Of a stretch of 64,000 nt of DNA, positions 16,908-25,327 are shown one piece after another. The DNA comes from Streptomyces sp. Ag109_O5-10. GTDB lineage: Bacteria > Actinomycetota > Actinomycetes > Streptomycetales > Streptomycetaceae. A program made the position numbers and the translations under genes. Positions within the stretch are counted from its first letter, which is position 1. Every line of letters starts with the position of its first letter. The notes under the pieces are model-generated. The model had not been told where the DNA came from, searched no databases, and saw only the letters and a program-made list of their open reading frames with translations. The stretch covers positions 1,550,001 to 1,614,000 of the forward strand of contig NZ_FNTQ01000001.1 in assembly GCF_900105755.1 (NCBI RefSeq). The letters are read 5' to 3'.

Positions 16908-17963
16908 CTACCGTTCGATGTCGCAGGGGCCCGCCGCGGCGGACACGCAGGTCTGGATGAGGACGCCCGGCTCGGCCTCGGTGATCTCACCGGTGCGCAG
17001 GTCGCGGACGGCGCCCGCCTTGAGCGGCGTGACGCAGCCGAAGCAGATGCCCATGCGGCACCCGGAGGGCATGAGCACGCCGGCCTCCTCGCCGACGTCC
17101 AGCAACGGCGTGGCGCCGTCCGCGTCGACCGTCTTGCCGGTGGCGCTGAACGTGACCTCGCCGCCGTCGCCGGCGGCGACGATGGTCGGGCGGAAGCGTT
17201 CGGTGTGCAGGCGCTCTTGGACTCCGTGCTCGGTCCAGTGCTCTTCGGCGGCGTCGAGCAGGCCCGCGGGCCCGCAAGCCCAGGTCTCGCGCTCGGCCCA
17301 GTCGGGCACGAGTTCGTCGAGACGGGCGATGTCGAGCATGCCGTCCGTGTCGGTGTGCACCTCGGTGAGCCGCAGCTTCTTGTCCGCGACCAGGTCGTGC
17401 AGTTCGTTGCGGAAGATCACGTCTTGCGGCTGTGGCGCGCAGTGGACCATGACGACGTCGTCGAACTCGGTGTCGCGCAGCATGCCCATCACGGGCGTGA
17501 TGCCGCTGCCGGCCGTCAGGTAGAGCACCTTGGCGGGCGTGGCCTGTGGCAGCACGAAGTCACCGGTCGCCTGGTCGAGCTGGATCAGCGTGCCCGGAGT
17601 CGCCCTGCGGACCAGGTGGTTGCTGACCTTGCCGTCCGGGATCGCCTTCACGGTGATCGTGAGGCGGCCGTCCCGGCGGTTCGTCGGCGAGGTGATGGAG
17701 TAGGCGCGCCACAGGCGCACCCCGTCGACGTCAACCCCGACCCGCACGTACTGACCGGCTGTGTGGCCGCGCCATCCCCGTCCCGGTCTGATCACGATGG
17801 TCGCGGCGTCACCCGTCTCGGGGTGCACGGCCTCGATGCGCCCGCGCAGGTCGGCGCCCGCACGCAGCGGACTGACCAGGTCGAGGTAGTCCGACGGCAG
17901 GAGCGGCGTCGTGGCCATCTCCAGCAGTTTCCACGCCCTGGTGCGGAGGGCTGTACTCGTCAT
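16908..17963 (-). CDS. Ferredoxin reductase with C-terminal 2Fe-2S domain
   Basis: 351 residues. An FAD-binding domain (RLWRAYSITSP near 83-93) is followed by an NAD(P)-binding domain (YLTAGSGITPVMGML near 147-161, WACGPAGLLD near 227-236) and a plant-type 2Fe-2S ferredoxin domain (CRMGICFGC near 303-311, final Cys in LIQTCVSAA). The order FAD-NAD-FeS matches reductases that feed stearoyl-type desaturases. The next gene is such a desaturase, and the pair is divergent from a PucR regulator across 86 bp. Confidence 0.93.
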   Translation of the reverse strand: MTSTALRTRAWKLLEMATTPLLPSDYLDLVSPLRAGADLRGRIEAVHPETGDAATIVIRPGRGWRGHTAGQYVRVGVDVDGVRLWRAYSITSPTNRRDGRLTITVKAIPDGKVSNHLVRRATPGTLIQLDQATGDFVLPQATPAKVLYLTAGSGITPVMGMLRDTEFDDVVMVHCAPQPQDVIFRNELHDLVADKKLRLTEVHTDTDGMLDIARLDELVPDWAERETWACGPAGLLDAAEEHWTEHGVQERLHTERFRPTIVAAGDGGEVTFSATGKTVDADGATPLLDVGEEAGVLMPSGCRMGICFGCVTPLKAGAVRDLRTGEITEAEPGVLIQTCVSAAAGPCDIER

Positions 17964-18049
17964 GGCTCCAGCTTGCTGTGCCTCAGGGCGTAAGGTCCTA
18001 ACCGCAGGACGTAAATCTGGACGGCAGAATTGTTCGCAGGGAATAAAAC
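17964..18049. promoter_or_regulatory. Divergent promoter region between reductase/desaturase and PucR regulator
   Basis: 86 bp separate two divergent starts. The sequence contains the related words GGCGTAAGGTCC and GGACGTAAATC (around 17986 and 18005), which could be half-sites for the adjacent PucR protein. The arrangement is typical of a regulator controlling its neighbour. The half-site call is by eye only. Confidence 0.4.
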
Positions 18050-19189
18050 GTGAACCACGTGATCCGGAGGGCCAGTGAACTGGCCCTGGATGAGACGACG
18101 GTCGCCGTACTTCGGGCGGGGCTGAAGGCCACCGCCGACGAGGTCGTCCAGGCGATCATCGACGAGGTCCCTCCCTACGCCAACGCCCTTACGGGCCACA
18201 TGGGCGCCACCATCCGCCGAGCCGTCCGCACCGCCCTGGGGCACTATCTGGACCTCGCGAGCGGGAACGCCACGGGCGGCGACGGCGGTGACGCGGCCTA
18301 CGAGCTCGGCCGCGGCGAGGTGCGCGACGGCCGTTCGATGGACGCCCTGCTCAGCGCCTACCGCGTCGGTGCCCGCGTGGCCTGGCGATGCCTGGCAGCG
18401 GGGGCCGTACCCGCAGGTCTGCCCGCCGCCGAGGTCGCCAAGTTCGCTGAGCTGACCTTCGCCTACATCGACGAGCTCTCCGCGGCGAGCGCCGCGGGCC
18501 ACGCCGACGAACTGGCCGCCCGGGGCAGGGATCACGAGCGTCACCTGGAGCACCTGGCCCGCGACCTCCTCGCCGGAGCGAGCCCGGACGTGCTGCTGGC
18601 CTCTGCTCAACGGGCCGGGTGGCAGCCTCCGGTTTCGCTGACCGCGGTCCTGCTGCCCAACGCCCAGGCCCGGCCCGCCTACCGCGCGTTCGACCCCAGC
18701 ACCCTCGTCCTCGACGATCTGCCGGACGCCACCGGTGTGCTGCTCGTCCCCGACGCCGACCGGTCACATCTCTTGCGGCAGCTGACCGACCGCACCGCCG
18801 TGGTCGGGCCGGCCCGGCCATGGACTCGCGCGTCCGCCTCGTACGCACGAGCCCTACGCGCGCGCTCCCTCTCCTCCGATATTCGCGACACCGAGGACCA
18901 CCTGCCCGAGCTGGTGCTGAGCGCCGACGTGGACGCGTTCGCGGACCTGCGCGCCCGAGCCCTCGCACCGTTGCGGACCCTGCCTGTCACGACCGCACGG
19001 CGGCTGGAGGAGACGTTGCGGGCGTGGCTGCTGCACCAGGGCAGGCGGGACGAGGTGGCGGCGGCGCTGTTCGTCCATCCCCAGACGGTCCGGTACCGGA
19101 TGTCGCAGCTGCGGGAGCTGTTTCCGGATCTCGCATCGCCGCACCGGGTCCTCGAACTGACGCTGGCGGTCGGTCTCCAGGTCAGCTGA
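18050..19189 (+). CDS. PucR/CdaR-family transcriptional regulator
   Basis: 379 residues starting at GTG 18050. The N-terminal helical part (about 1-160) carries the RxxxELGRGEVRDGRSMDALLSAYRVGARVAW signature of this Streptomyces regulator group. The C-terminal PucR-type HTH is LHQGRRDEVAAALFVHPQTV with RYRMSQL (about 330-355). It is divergently transcribed from the reductase/desaturase pair, which it most likely controls in response to membrane lipid state. The direction of control is unknown. Confidence 0.9.
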   Translation: MNHVIRRASELALDETTVAVLRAGLKATADEVVQAIIDEVPPYANALTGHMGATIRRAVRTALGHYLDLASGNATGGDGGDAAYELGRGEVRDGRSMDALLSAYRVGARVAWRCLAAGAVPAGLPAAEVAKFAELTFAYIDELSAASAAGHADELAARGRDHERHLEHLARDLLAGASPDVLLASAQRAGWQPPVSLTAVLLPNAQARPAYRAFDPSTLVLDDLPDATGVLLVPDADRSHLLRQLTDRTAVVGPARPWTRASASYARALRARSLSSDIRDTEDHLPELVLSADVDAFADLRARALAPLRTLPVTTARRLEETLRAWLLHQGRRDEVAAALFVHPQTVRYRMSQLRELFPDLASPHRVLELTLAVGLQVS

Positions 19190-19396
19190 CGCGGGGGCGG
19201 CCAGGCCGGGTCACCAGGGGCCGGCCGGGGGCCCGGAGCCTGGGGCCTGGCCGCTCGTGCCGGGGACCACCGTGGTTCCGCGACGGCCCCGTGCCTCCCT
19301 TCCGGCAGGTCAACCGGACGACCGACCGGGCCGGCCGGGCACACCGCGCGAGGGATGATGGGGGTGCAATGACGGAACGTGAGGTCAGGAGCCTCC

Positions 19397-19735
19397 ATGA
19401 CGAAGCGGGTTCACCGACCCCGTGAGGACGCGGAGTTCAATTTCATCCTCGGGATGAGCGGAGTTCCGGTCCTCGCCTACTTCACCGGGACATGGCCCAA
19501 GGCAATCGAGCCCTGCCGGGTGATGGACCTCGTCATCGGTGGCATCGCCGACGACTACACGGGCCGCCTGACGGCCGTCCGCGCCGACATCACGCGTTGT
19601 CCGGCCGCGACCGAGCGATACGGGATCACCGGAGCCCCGTCCTACGTCCTGCTGAAGGAGGGAGAGGCGGTGGCGCACGGCACGGGGCCCATGACCATCA
19701 CCGAGGTACGGAAGTTCCTGGACGACCACCTCTGA
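19397..19735 (+). CDS. Thioredoxin-fold protein lacking the CxxC motif
   Basis: 112 residues from ATG 19397, supported by AGGAG 8 bp upstream (a GTG at 19379 is less likely). The fold is recognisable from VPVLAYFTGTW, the region AVRADITRCPAATERYGITGAPSYVLLKEGE with its cis-Pro, and a final helix. The active-site stretch reads WPKAIEPC instead of WCGPC, so only one cysteine remains and disulfide exchange of the usual kind is unlikely. It may have become a chaperone-like or binding protein. It is monocistronic, 200 bp after the PucR gene. Confidence 0.8.
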   Translation: MTKRVHRPREDAEFNFILGMSGVPVLAYFTGTWPKAIEPCRVMDLVIGGIADDYTGRLTAVRADITRCPAATERYGITGAPSYVLLKEGEAVAHGTGPMTITEVRKFLDDHL

Positions 19736-20140
19736 GCGGCCACTGCGGCACGTGGCCGGGACGCCCGTCACGTCCCGCCTATGGGAGATGCGCCGCCTGA
19801 GACACCTTGGCGCTGAGGCACTTTGGGGCTGAGACACCTTGGGGCTGAGACACCTTGGGGCTGAGACACCCGCTGACGAGCATGCCGTGCTCGCGGACCA
19901 CCCACCAGCCGGGGCTCGCCGCGCAGTTGGCCCGCTGGCCGAACCGCCGTCGTCGCTGTCGGGCACGCAGAGGGTCCGAGCTGGTGTGTGCACCGTGCAC
20001 CGCGCGCGCCACCGGCGGCAAGGCGACTTGGGGGGCTTCGCGGTGATCGGACTGAAGATCCCGGATATGTACTGGGACGACGAGAAGGCAGTGCAGCTGC
20101 CGGTCGAGCACCGGCTCCGCAGCAGCCACTTTGAAGATCG
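19736..20140. other. Gene-free stretch with a tandem repeat
   Basis: About 400 bp between the thioredoxin-like gene and the amidase fragment. Apart from the 17-bp repeat array listed separately it shows no recognisable gene. The N-terminal part of the amidase domain seen downstream would be expected here but is not found in any frame. Confidence 0.5.
19796..19871. repeat. Short tandem repeat, 17-bp unit
   Basis: About four and a half copies of GCTGAGACACCTTGGGG. The two central copies are identical; the first and second carry substitutions and the last is partial. The units abut with no spacers, so this is a minisatellite-like array and not a CRISPR. No gene crosses it convincingly. Confidence 0.75.
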
Positions 20141-20401
20141 GTGCCTCAGGCAGCACGCACCGGCGCAGCTGCATCCGCCCGGACCTGCATCGTGCCTGGC
20201 GACATCATGCTGCTGGACTACGCGGGCACGAGTTCCAACCTCGACCACGCGGGCGTGATCTACTACGCCGGTTCCACAACCGGCTCCGTGCTGGTCTGCC
20301 AGCACTCCAGCAAGTACAGGAAGACAACCCTTTCCGTGATCATGAAGCACCGCAAGGGCGTCACGGTCCACATCGCCCACATCACCCCGCACTGGTACTG
20401 A
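20141..20401 (+). pseudogene. C-terminal part of a putative amidase-domain protein
   Basis: The frame contains VPGDIMLLDYAGTSSNLDH followed by AGVIYYAG, VLVCQHSSKYRK and VTVHIAHITPHWY. That is the C-terminal pattern of the putative amidase domain (GDxxxYDW...DHxxIV...SQH), including the catalytic-type His. The catalytic-Cys half is absent upstream, so this is probably a truncated gene, though an unusually short one is possible. The next gene starts 7 bp downstream with GAGGT before it, so the two were co-transcribed. Confidence 0.5.
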
Positions 20402-20408
20402 GGTAAAG

Positions 20409-20912
20409 ATGAAACGCAGCTATGTGCTGTGGGCCCCGCCGGCCCTGGTTGTCCTGCTGGCCGCAGGCACAGCCGCCTGGGGCGCGCCGCGCGACCAGTG
20501 GGACTACCGCCAGGCGAGCCGGGCGGGGTTGCCCGCGGTGACCTTCACCGGCGACAAGACCGCCCCCGACACCCTCAAGCTCTACATGCAGCTCTTCATA
20601 GAGCGAGTGCGTGACGGTGACACGGACGGCCTGGAGGATCTGTCCAGGCACTCCTGGTTCGCCCGCCGCAGCGAGGCAGCCGGCGCCCGCTGGTTCATCC
20701 GCAGCTACGGCAGGGGCGCCGCAGGACCGGTCTCGATCAACATGACCGAAGAGGATCCCTACGACGTCCGAGGCGGCACGATCTGCTTCCGCCGCACCGG
20801 ACAGCAGCAGAACTTCACCGTCTTCAAGCAGAACGGCCTGTGGCTGTTCGCCGTCTCCCCGGACTGGAACAAGCCACCGAACTCGTCCGGCAGACAGCCG
20901 CTGAAGGTCTGA
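20409..20912 (+). CDS. Small membrane-anchored or secreted protein, function unknown
   Basis: 167 residues. An N-terminal hydrophobic segment (YVLWAPPALVVLLAAGTAAWG, about 4-24) is a signal peptide or single anchor. The rest has LYMQLFIERVRDGDTDGLEDL, then WFIRSYGRGAAGPVSINMTE and a beta-rich end with QQQNFTVFKQNGLWLFAVSP. This looks like a small extracytoplasmic binding or NTF2-like fold. ATG 20409 follows GAGGT. It is the second gene after the amidase fragment. No family recognised. Confidence 0.7.
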   Translation: MKRSYVLWAPPALVVLLAAGTAAWGAPRDQWDYRQASRAGLPAVTFTGDKTAPDTLKLYMQLFIERVRDGDTDGLEDLSRHSWFARRSEAAGARWFIRSYGRGAAGPVSINMTEEDPYDVRGGTICFRRTGQQQNFTVFKQNGLWLFAVSPDWNKPPNSSGRQPLKV

Positions 20913-20919
20913 CTTGAAG

Positions 20920-20967
20920 GACACTGCCGTGAGGGCAGGACCTCGTCCCGACTCTCACAGCAGTGTC
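20920..20967 (+). terminator. Hairpin downstream of the secreted-protein gene
   Basis: GACACTGCCGTGAG at 20920-20933 pairs with CTCACAGCAGTGTC at 20954-20967, with one mismatch in 14 bp and a 20-nt loop. It starts 8 bp after the stop codon at 20912. No T-run follows, which is common in Streptomyces terminators. It also marks the left edge of the next recombinase fragment, so it might instead be an element end. Confidence 0.55.
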
Positions 20968-21057
20968 AGTGCGGGCCGGTGGGAGGAGACGGAGCCGTTG
21001 CGCCAGGACTCCGGCGTTCTCGTCATCGGTCCGACGTGGCCGGGATGGGGCTGATGC

Positions 21058-21235
21058 CCGAACTGCCCTGGCAGCGCCGCCCCCGCGCCAACGAACTCCT
21101 CCCAGCCCTCCGCAACCCCCACCGCGCATTCCACGCCGTCGTGACCGGCGAACCGCAGCGCACCTTCTACGGCAACCAGTTCGACAACACCTTCCCCGCC
21201 TTCGTCCGCTTCCGCATCCCCCTGTGGGTCGATCG
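21058..21235 (+). pseudogene. Serine recombinase fragment (copy 2)
   Basis: The plus strand encodes LPWQRRPRANELLPALRNP, AVVTGEPQRTFYGNQF and FVRFRIPLWV, close to identical with the start of the recombinase remnant at 46957. It breaks off immediately after the LWV codons. The catalytic serine region and the whole C-terminus are missing. The 5' boundary at LPWQRR is the same as in the 46957 copy. Confidence 0.75.
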
Positions 21236-21337
21236 GCATGCGCCTCCCGTGCCCCCGGTTTCGCGCGACGGACGCGCCCTCCGGCCGCGTAGAGCAGACG
21301 ACGGATTCGCCACGGAGAGGATGGAGGGGACTGCACA

Positions 21338-22423
21338 GTGACAGCGCGTGCACTCAAGGGGGCACTGAGGGGTGCCAGGGGTACGGCGATCGCGGCGGCC
21401 GCGATGGCCGTGCTGACCGCGTCGCAGGCGCCGAGGGCGGTCTCGGCCGAGGCCGTGGAGCCCGCGCGTGCGGCGGCTCCCGCCGGGCACGGCCTCAGCG
21501 TGTCCGGCGACACCCCGTACCGCCCCGGCCTTCCTCCGCTGCGGACGCGGAAGAAGGGCTCGGCACGGGGAGTGACGGGCGGCGGTGCCCTGCCCGCGAG
21601 CGTGTTCGCCGCGTACCGGCGTGCCGAGGAGGAGCTGGCGCGCAGCGCGCCGCGCTGCGGACTGCGCTGGCAGCTGCTGGCCGCGATCGGCCAGGTGGAG
21701 TCCGGGCAGGCAAGGGGCGGCCGGGTGACCCCGGACGGGACGACCGTGACGCCCATTCTCGGCCCGCGGCTGACCGGCGGCGCCTTCGCCGTCGTGGCTG
21801 ACACCGACGGCGGCGCGTACGACGGGGACAGGATGTACGACCGCGCGGTCGGCCCGATGCAGTTCATCCCGTCCACCTGGGCCCGCTGGGGAGCGGACGG
21901 CAACGGCGACGGACGGACCGACCCGAACAACGTCTACGACGCGGCGCTCGCCGCCGGCCGCTACCTGTGCGCGGGCGGCCGGGACCTGTCGAACCCCGCC
22001 GACCTGGACCGGGCGATCCTGGGCTACAACCACTCCGACGCCTATCTGCGCACCGTCAAGGCGTGGTACGCGTACTACCTGACCGGACACCGCGTGGTGC
22101 CGGACGCGTCCGGCGGATCCCGGTCGGACCGGCCGAAGCCCTCCCGCCGGGAGAACCCGAGGAGGCCGAAGCCGTCGGACGACCGGAAGCCGGGCCCTGA
22201 TCCTTCGCACACGCCGTCGGCCCCGCCCGCCTCGCTCACCCCCAGCCCGTCCCCCAAGGCCGGCGTCCCCACGGAGTCCGGGCCGCCGCTGGTTCCCGTC
22301 CCCGAACCGACCCTCACGCTGCCCGGCGGCGGTGTGCTGCCCGACGCGGGGCCGCTGACCACCGGCAACGGCTGGAACACGATGGACGTCTCCCCCTCCA
22401 CAACTGCCACTACTCGGGGGTAA
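21338..22423 (+). CDS. Secreted lytic murein transglycosylase
   Basis: 361 residues with a GTG start at 21338 behind AGGATGGAGGGG. A signal peptide (about 1-37, ending SAEA) precedes an SLT/MltB-like lytic transglycosylase domain (about 85-255): the catalytic Glu is in AIGQVESGQ, and GPMQFIPSTWARWGADGNGDG is the family signature. A long Pro/Ser/Lys-rich tail follows (about 258-330), probably wall-spanning and disordered. It cleaves peptidoglycan glycan strands. Its stop overlaps the next sigma-factor frame (TAATG), suggesting coupling. Confidence 0.93.
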   Translation: MTARALKGALRGARGTAIAAAAMAVLTASQAPRAVSAEAVEPARAAAPAGHGLSVSGDTPYRPGLPPLRTRKKGSARGVTGGGALPASVFAAYRRAEEELARSAPRCGLRWQLLAAIGQVESGQARGGRVTPDGTTVTPILGPRLTGGAFAVVADTDGGAYDGDRMYDRAVGPMQFIPSTWARWGADGNGDGRTDPNNVYDAALAAGRYLCAGGRDLSNPADLDRAILGYNHSDAYLRTVKAWYAYYLTGHRVVPDASGGSRSDRPKPSRRENPRRPKPSDDRKPGPDPSHTPSAPPASLTPSPSPKAGVPTESGPPLVPVPEPTLTLPGGGVLPDAGPLTTGNGWNTMDVSPSTTATTRG

Positions 22424-22476
22424 TGTCGCGACCCGCCGGAAGCACAGGACCGGCGGGTGAGTGCGAAGGGGCCCTC

Positions 22477-23499
22477 ATGGCGACGGACATGCCTGCGGAC
22501 ACAGCGGCCGCCGACGAGCGTTGGCTGCGCATGTGGAGCCAACGCGAGCAGCTGCTCAGGGTGGCCAGGCGGCGGTCCGTGAGCCAGGAGGACGCCGAGG
22601 ACGCCGTTCACGAGGCGATGCTGCGGGCCGCGGAGCGCCCGGACCTCGACGACGAACGGCTCGGCGCCTGGCTGACGACGGTGACGATGCGGCTGTGCGT
22701 CGACCGGCACCGGCAGGTCAACCGCGAGGCCGAGGTGGGCAGCCGCCCCACACTCGTCGCGCCGGGCCCGGTACCCGTCGAGGATGCGGTGTGCGACCGG
22801 GCCGAGGCGAAGTGGCTCGCCGTGCGCAGCGGCGAGCTGCCCGCCCGGCAGGCGGAGGCGCTGCGGCTGAAGTCGGAGGACCTGGACGTCGGCCAGGTCG
22901 CCGTGCGTATGGGGCTGAGCTACCGGACCGTCGAGTCCCTGCTGGCCCGCGCCCGGCGAACGCTGCGCGCCTCGCTGGCCGGGACGCTCGGGCTCGTGCT
23001 GTTCCTGCTGGGACGCGGCCGGCCGCACGCGGGCGGCAAGGCGCAGGCGGTGGCCATGGCCTCGACGGCGGCGACGCTGGTGGTGGCGGGCTTCGCGCTG
23101 CCGTACGCGCTGGGCGGGGGCGGGCAGGGGCCGGCGCCCCGGCCGGCGGTGTCCGCCGGTGCCGGGGCGATCCGGTCGGACAGCACGGCCCGGGTGCGGA
23201 TCCCCGGGACGCCCGAAGGCGCGCGCAGGCCGGCGGGCCGCGTGCACCGGCCGGCCGCGTCCACTGCCGACGGGTCGTCGGCGAAGACATCCCTGCCATC
23301 CGTGCCGGCCCTGCCTGCCGTCCCGGCGGCCTCGCTTCCGAGCCTGTCGGCTCCCGCGGTCCCGCGGGTTCCGGACCTTCCGGTTGCGTCGGCCGTCCCC
23401 TCGCCGCCGTCGGTCGCGCCGGTCCCGGCCCCTGACGCCGTGCCGTCCGCCCCGCGCGTCGTGCCCACCGCGAGTACGCCTCCCGTGCAGCTGCCGTAG
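22477..23499 (+). CDS. ECF-like sigma factor with C-terminal membrane-anchor segment
   Basis: 340 residues from ATG 22477 (GAAGGGG upstream); an ATG at 22423 overlapping the transglycosylase stop would add 18. Sigma region 2 is MWSQREQLLRVARRRSVSQEDAEDAVHEAM with LGAWLTTVTMRLCVDRHR. Region 4 is LPARQAEALRLKSEDLDVGQ, then VAVRMGLSYRTVESLLARARRTL. Beyond these come hydrophobic stretches (GTLGLVLFLLG and TAATLVVAGFALPYAL) and a 130-residue Pro/Ala/Val/Ser-rich tail. Sigma factors are normally soluble, so this one may be membrane-tethered. It lies 119 bp upstream of the Mce operon and may regulate it. Confidence 0.8.
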   Translation: MATDMPADTAAADERWLRMWSQREQLLRVARRRSVSQEDAEDAVHEAMLRAAERPDLDDERLGAWLTTVTMRLCVDRHRQVNREAEVGSRPTLVAPGPVPVEDAVCDRAEAKWLAVRSGELPARQAEALRLKSEDLDVGQVAVRMGLSYRTVESLLARARRTLRASLAGTLGLVLFLLGRGRPHAGGKAQAVAMASTAATLVVAGFALPYALGGGGQGPAPRPAVSAGAGAIRSDSTARVRIPGTPEGARRPAGRVHRPAASTADGSSAKTSLPSVPALPAVPAASLPSLSAPAVPRVPDLPVASAVPSPPSVAPVPAPDAVPSAPRVVPTASTPPVQLP

Positions 23500-23618
23500 G
23501 GCCCGCGAAACCAGTCCGAAAAAAATCCGGGTCCGCCGCGACGGACGCCCCGCCCCTCCCCGTAGAGCAGTCGTCGGAGCTGTTCACGGGCGAGGGCACG
23601 GGCGAAGGGCGGGACCGG

Positions 23619-24557
23619 ATGGGTGTCGAGATCTGTGTGGAAGGGCTGACCAAGTCCTTCGGTCACCAGGTCATCTGGCAGGACGTCTCACTGACGCTGC
23701 CCGCCGGGGAGGTCTCGGTCATGCTCGGCCCGTCCGGGACGGGCAAGTCGGTGTTCCTCAAGACGCTCGTCGGCCTGCTCAAGCCGGACCGCGGCTCGGT
23801 CACGGTGGCCGGGCGGGACATCACCACACTGCGTGAGCACGATCTGTACGAGGTGCGGAAGTTGTTCGGCGTGCTGTTCCAGGACGGCGCGCTGTTCGGC
23901 TCGATGAACCTGTACGACAACATCGCCTTCCCCCTGCACGAGCACACCCGCAAGTCGGAGAGCGAGATCCGCCGGATCGTGCTCGAGAAGATGGAGCTGG
24001 TCGGGCTGCTCGGTGCCGAGGCCAAGCTGCCCGGCGAGATCTCCGGCGGTATGCGCAAACGCGCCGGGCTCGCCCGGGCGCTGGTCCTGGACCCGGAGAT
24101 CATCCTCTTCGACGAGCCGGACTCCGGCCTCGACCCGGTGCGCGTGGCCTACCTCAACCAGCTCATCGTCGACCTCAACGCGCAGATCGACGCGACCTTC
24201 CTCATCGTCACCCACGACATCGCCTCCGCCCGCCAGGTCCCCGACAACATCGGGCTGTTGTTCCGGCGCGAGCTGGTGATGTTCGGGCCCCGCGAACAGC
24301 TGCTGACCAGCGACGAGCCCGTCGTCCGCCAGTTCCTGAACGGCCGGATGCAGGGGCCGATCGGCATGGCGGAGGAGAAGGACGCGGCCCAGGTCGAACA
24401 GGAACTCGCCCAGGTCCAGGAACCCACCGGTCCTCCCGGCAGCAGGCCCCTGACCCCCCGCCTGCTGCCGGGCCCCGGCATCACCCGACCGCCCCGCTGG
24501 GAGGCGATCGCGACACGGGAGGCCGAGCTGCAGCGCAAGGAGGTGGCCGACGCATGA
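23619..24557 (+). CDS. mkl: Mce-system ABC ATPase (Mkl/MceG-like)
   Basis: 312 residues. Walker A GPSGTGKS (37-44), signature ISGGM (141-145), Walker B IILFDEP (161-167) and the His switch LIVTHD. The ISGGMRKR form and the C-terminal extension (about 255-312) are typical of Mkl/MlaF-type ATPases that power Mce lipid importers. The C-terminal segment varies and may contact the permeases. It is the first gene of the Mce operon and overlaps the first YrbE gene by 4 bp. Confidence 0.95.
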   Translation: MGVEICVEGLTKSFGHQVIWQDVSLTLPAGEVSVMLGPSGTGKSVFLKTLVGLLKPDRGSVTVAGRDITTLREHDLYEVRKLFGVLFQDGALFGSMNLYDNIAFPLHEHTRKSESEIRRIVLEKMELVGLLGAEAKLPGEISGGMRKRAGLARALVLDPEIILFDEPDSGLDPVRVAYLNQLIVDLNAQIDATFLIVTHDIASARQVPDNIGLLFRRELVMFGPREQLLTSDEPVVRQFLNGRMQGPIGMAEEKDAAQVEQELAQVQEPTGPPGSRPLTPRLLPGPGITRPPRWEAIATREAELQRKEVADA

Positions 24558-25324
24558 GCCTGTCCCCCACCGGTGCGCTGCGGCACTCGGGCAACCTGTT
24601 CGCGATGGCCCTGGACGTCGTCCGGACCCTGCCCAGACGGCCTTTCCAGGCAAGGGAGTTCATCCAGCAGGCGTGGTTCGTCGCGAGTGTCACGATCCTG
24701 CCCACCGCCCTCGTGTCCATCCCCTTCGGCGCGGTCATCGCGCTCCAGATCGGCAGCCTGACCCGGCAGCTCGGTGCCCAGTCGTTCTCCGGGGCCGCGT
24801 CCGTCCTCGCGGTGCTGCGCGAGGCCTCGCCGATCGTCACGGCGCTGCTGATCGCGGGCGCGGGAGGCACGGCGATCTGCGCGGACCTCGGGGCGCGCAA
24901 GATCCGGGACGAGATCGACGCGATGCAGGTGCTCGGCATCGACCCGATCCACCGGCTGGTGGTGCCGCGCGTGCTGGCCTCGATGGTGGTGGCCGTGCTG
25001 CTCAACGGTCTGGTGTCGGTCGTCGGCGTCGCGGGCGGCTATTTCTTCAACGTCATCCTGCAGAACGGCACACCCGGCGCCTACCTGGCCTCCTTCACCA
25101 CCCTCGCCCAGCTGGACGACCTGTGGGCGGCCGAGCTGAAGGCGCTGGTGTTCGGGGCGATCGCCGCGATCGTCGCCTCCTACAAGGGGCTGACCGCGCA
25201 GGGCGGCCCGAAGGGCGTGGGCGACGCGGTCAACCAGTCGGTCGTGATCACCTTCATGTTGCTGTTCGTGACCAACTTCGTGATGACCGCGGTGTACTTC
25301 CAGGTCGTCCCGCAGAGGGGTTAG
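24554..25324 (+). CDS. yrbEA: YrbE/MlaE-family ABC permease (first copy)
   Basis: 256 residues with about five to six membrane spans and the MlaE-family core: REASPIVTALLIAGAGGTAICADLGARKIRDEIDAMQVLGIDPI (about residues 90-135). The cytoplasmic coupling helix EIDAMQVLG is conserved. It forms the membrane dimer of the Mce importer with the next gene. It starts inside the Mkl stop (ATGA) and ends 3 bp before the second permease gene. Confidence 0.95.
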   Translation: MSLSPTGALRHSGNLFAMALDVVRTLPRRPFQAREFIQQAWFVASVTILPTALVSIPFGAVIALQIGSLTRQLGAQSFSGAASVLAVLREASPIVTALLIAGAGGTAICADLGARKIRDEIDAMQVLGIDPIHRLVVPRVLASMVVAVLLNGLVSVVGVAGGYFFNVILQNGTPGAYLASFTTLAQLDDLWAAELKALVFGAIAAIVASYKGLTAQGGPKGVGDAVNQSVVITFMLLFVTNFVMTAVYFQVVPQRG

Positions 25325-25327
25325 CCA

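Noticed and set aside
14912..16960. 682-codon plus-strand frame over the desaturase
   Set aside because: It joins recombinase debris with antisense of the desaturase, whose histidine boxes are clearly real on the minus strand.
19796..19871. Possible CRISPR array in the 17-bp repeats
   Set aside because: Units abut directly with no spacers, are shorter than CRISPR repeats, and no cas gene is nearby.
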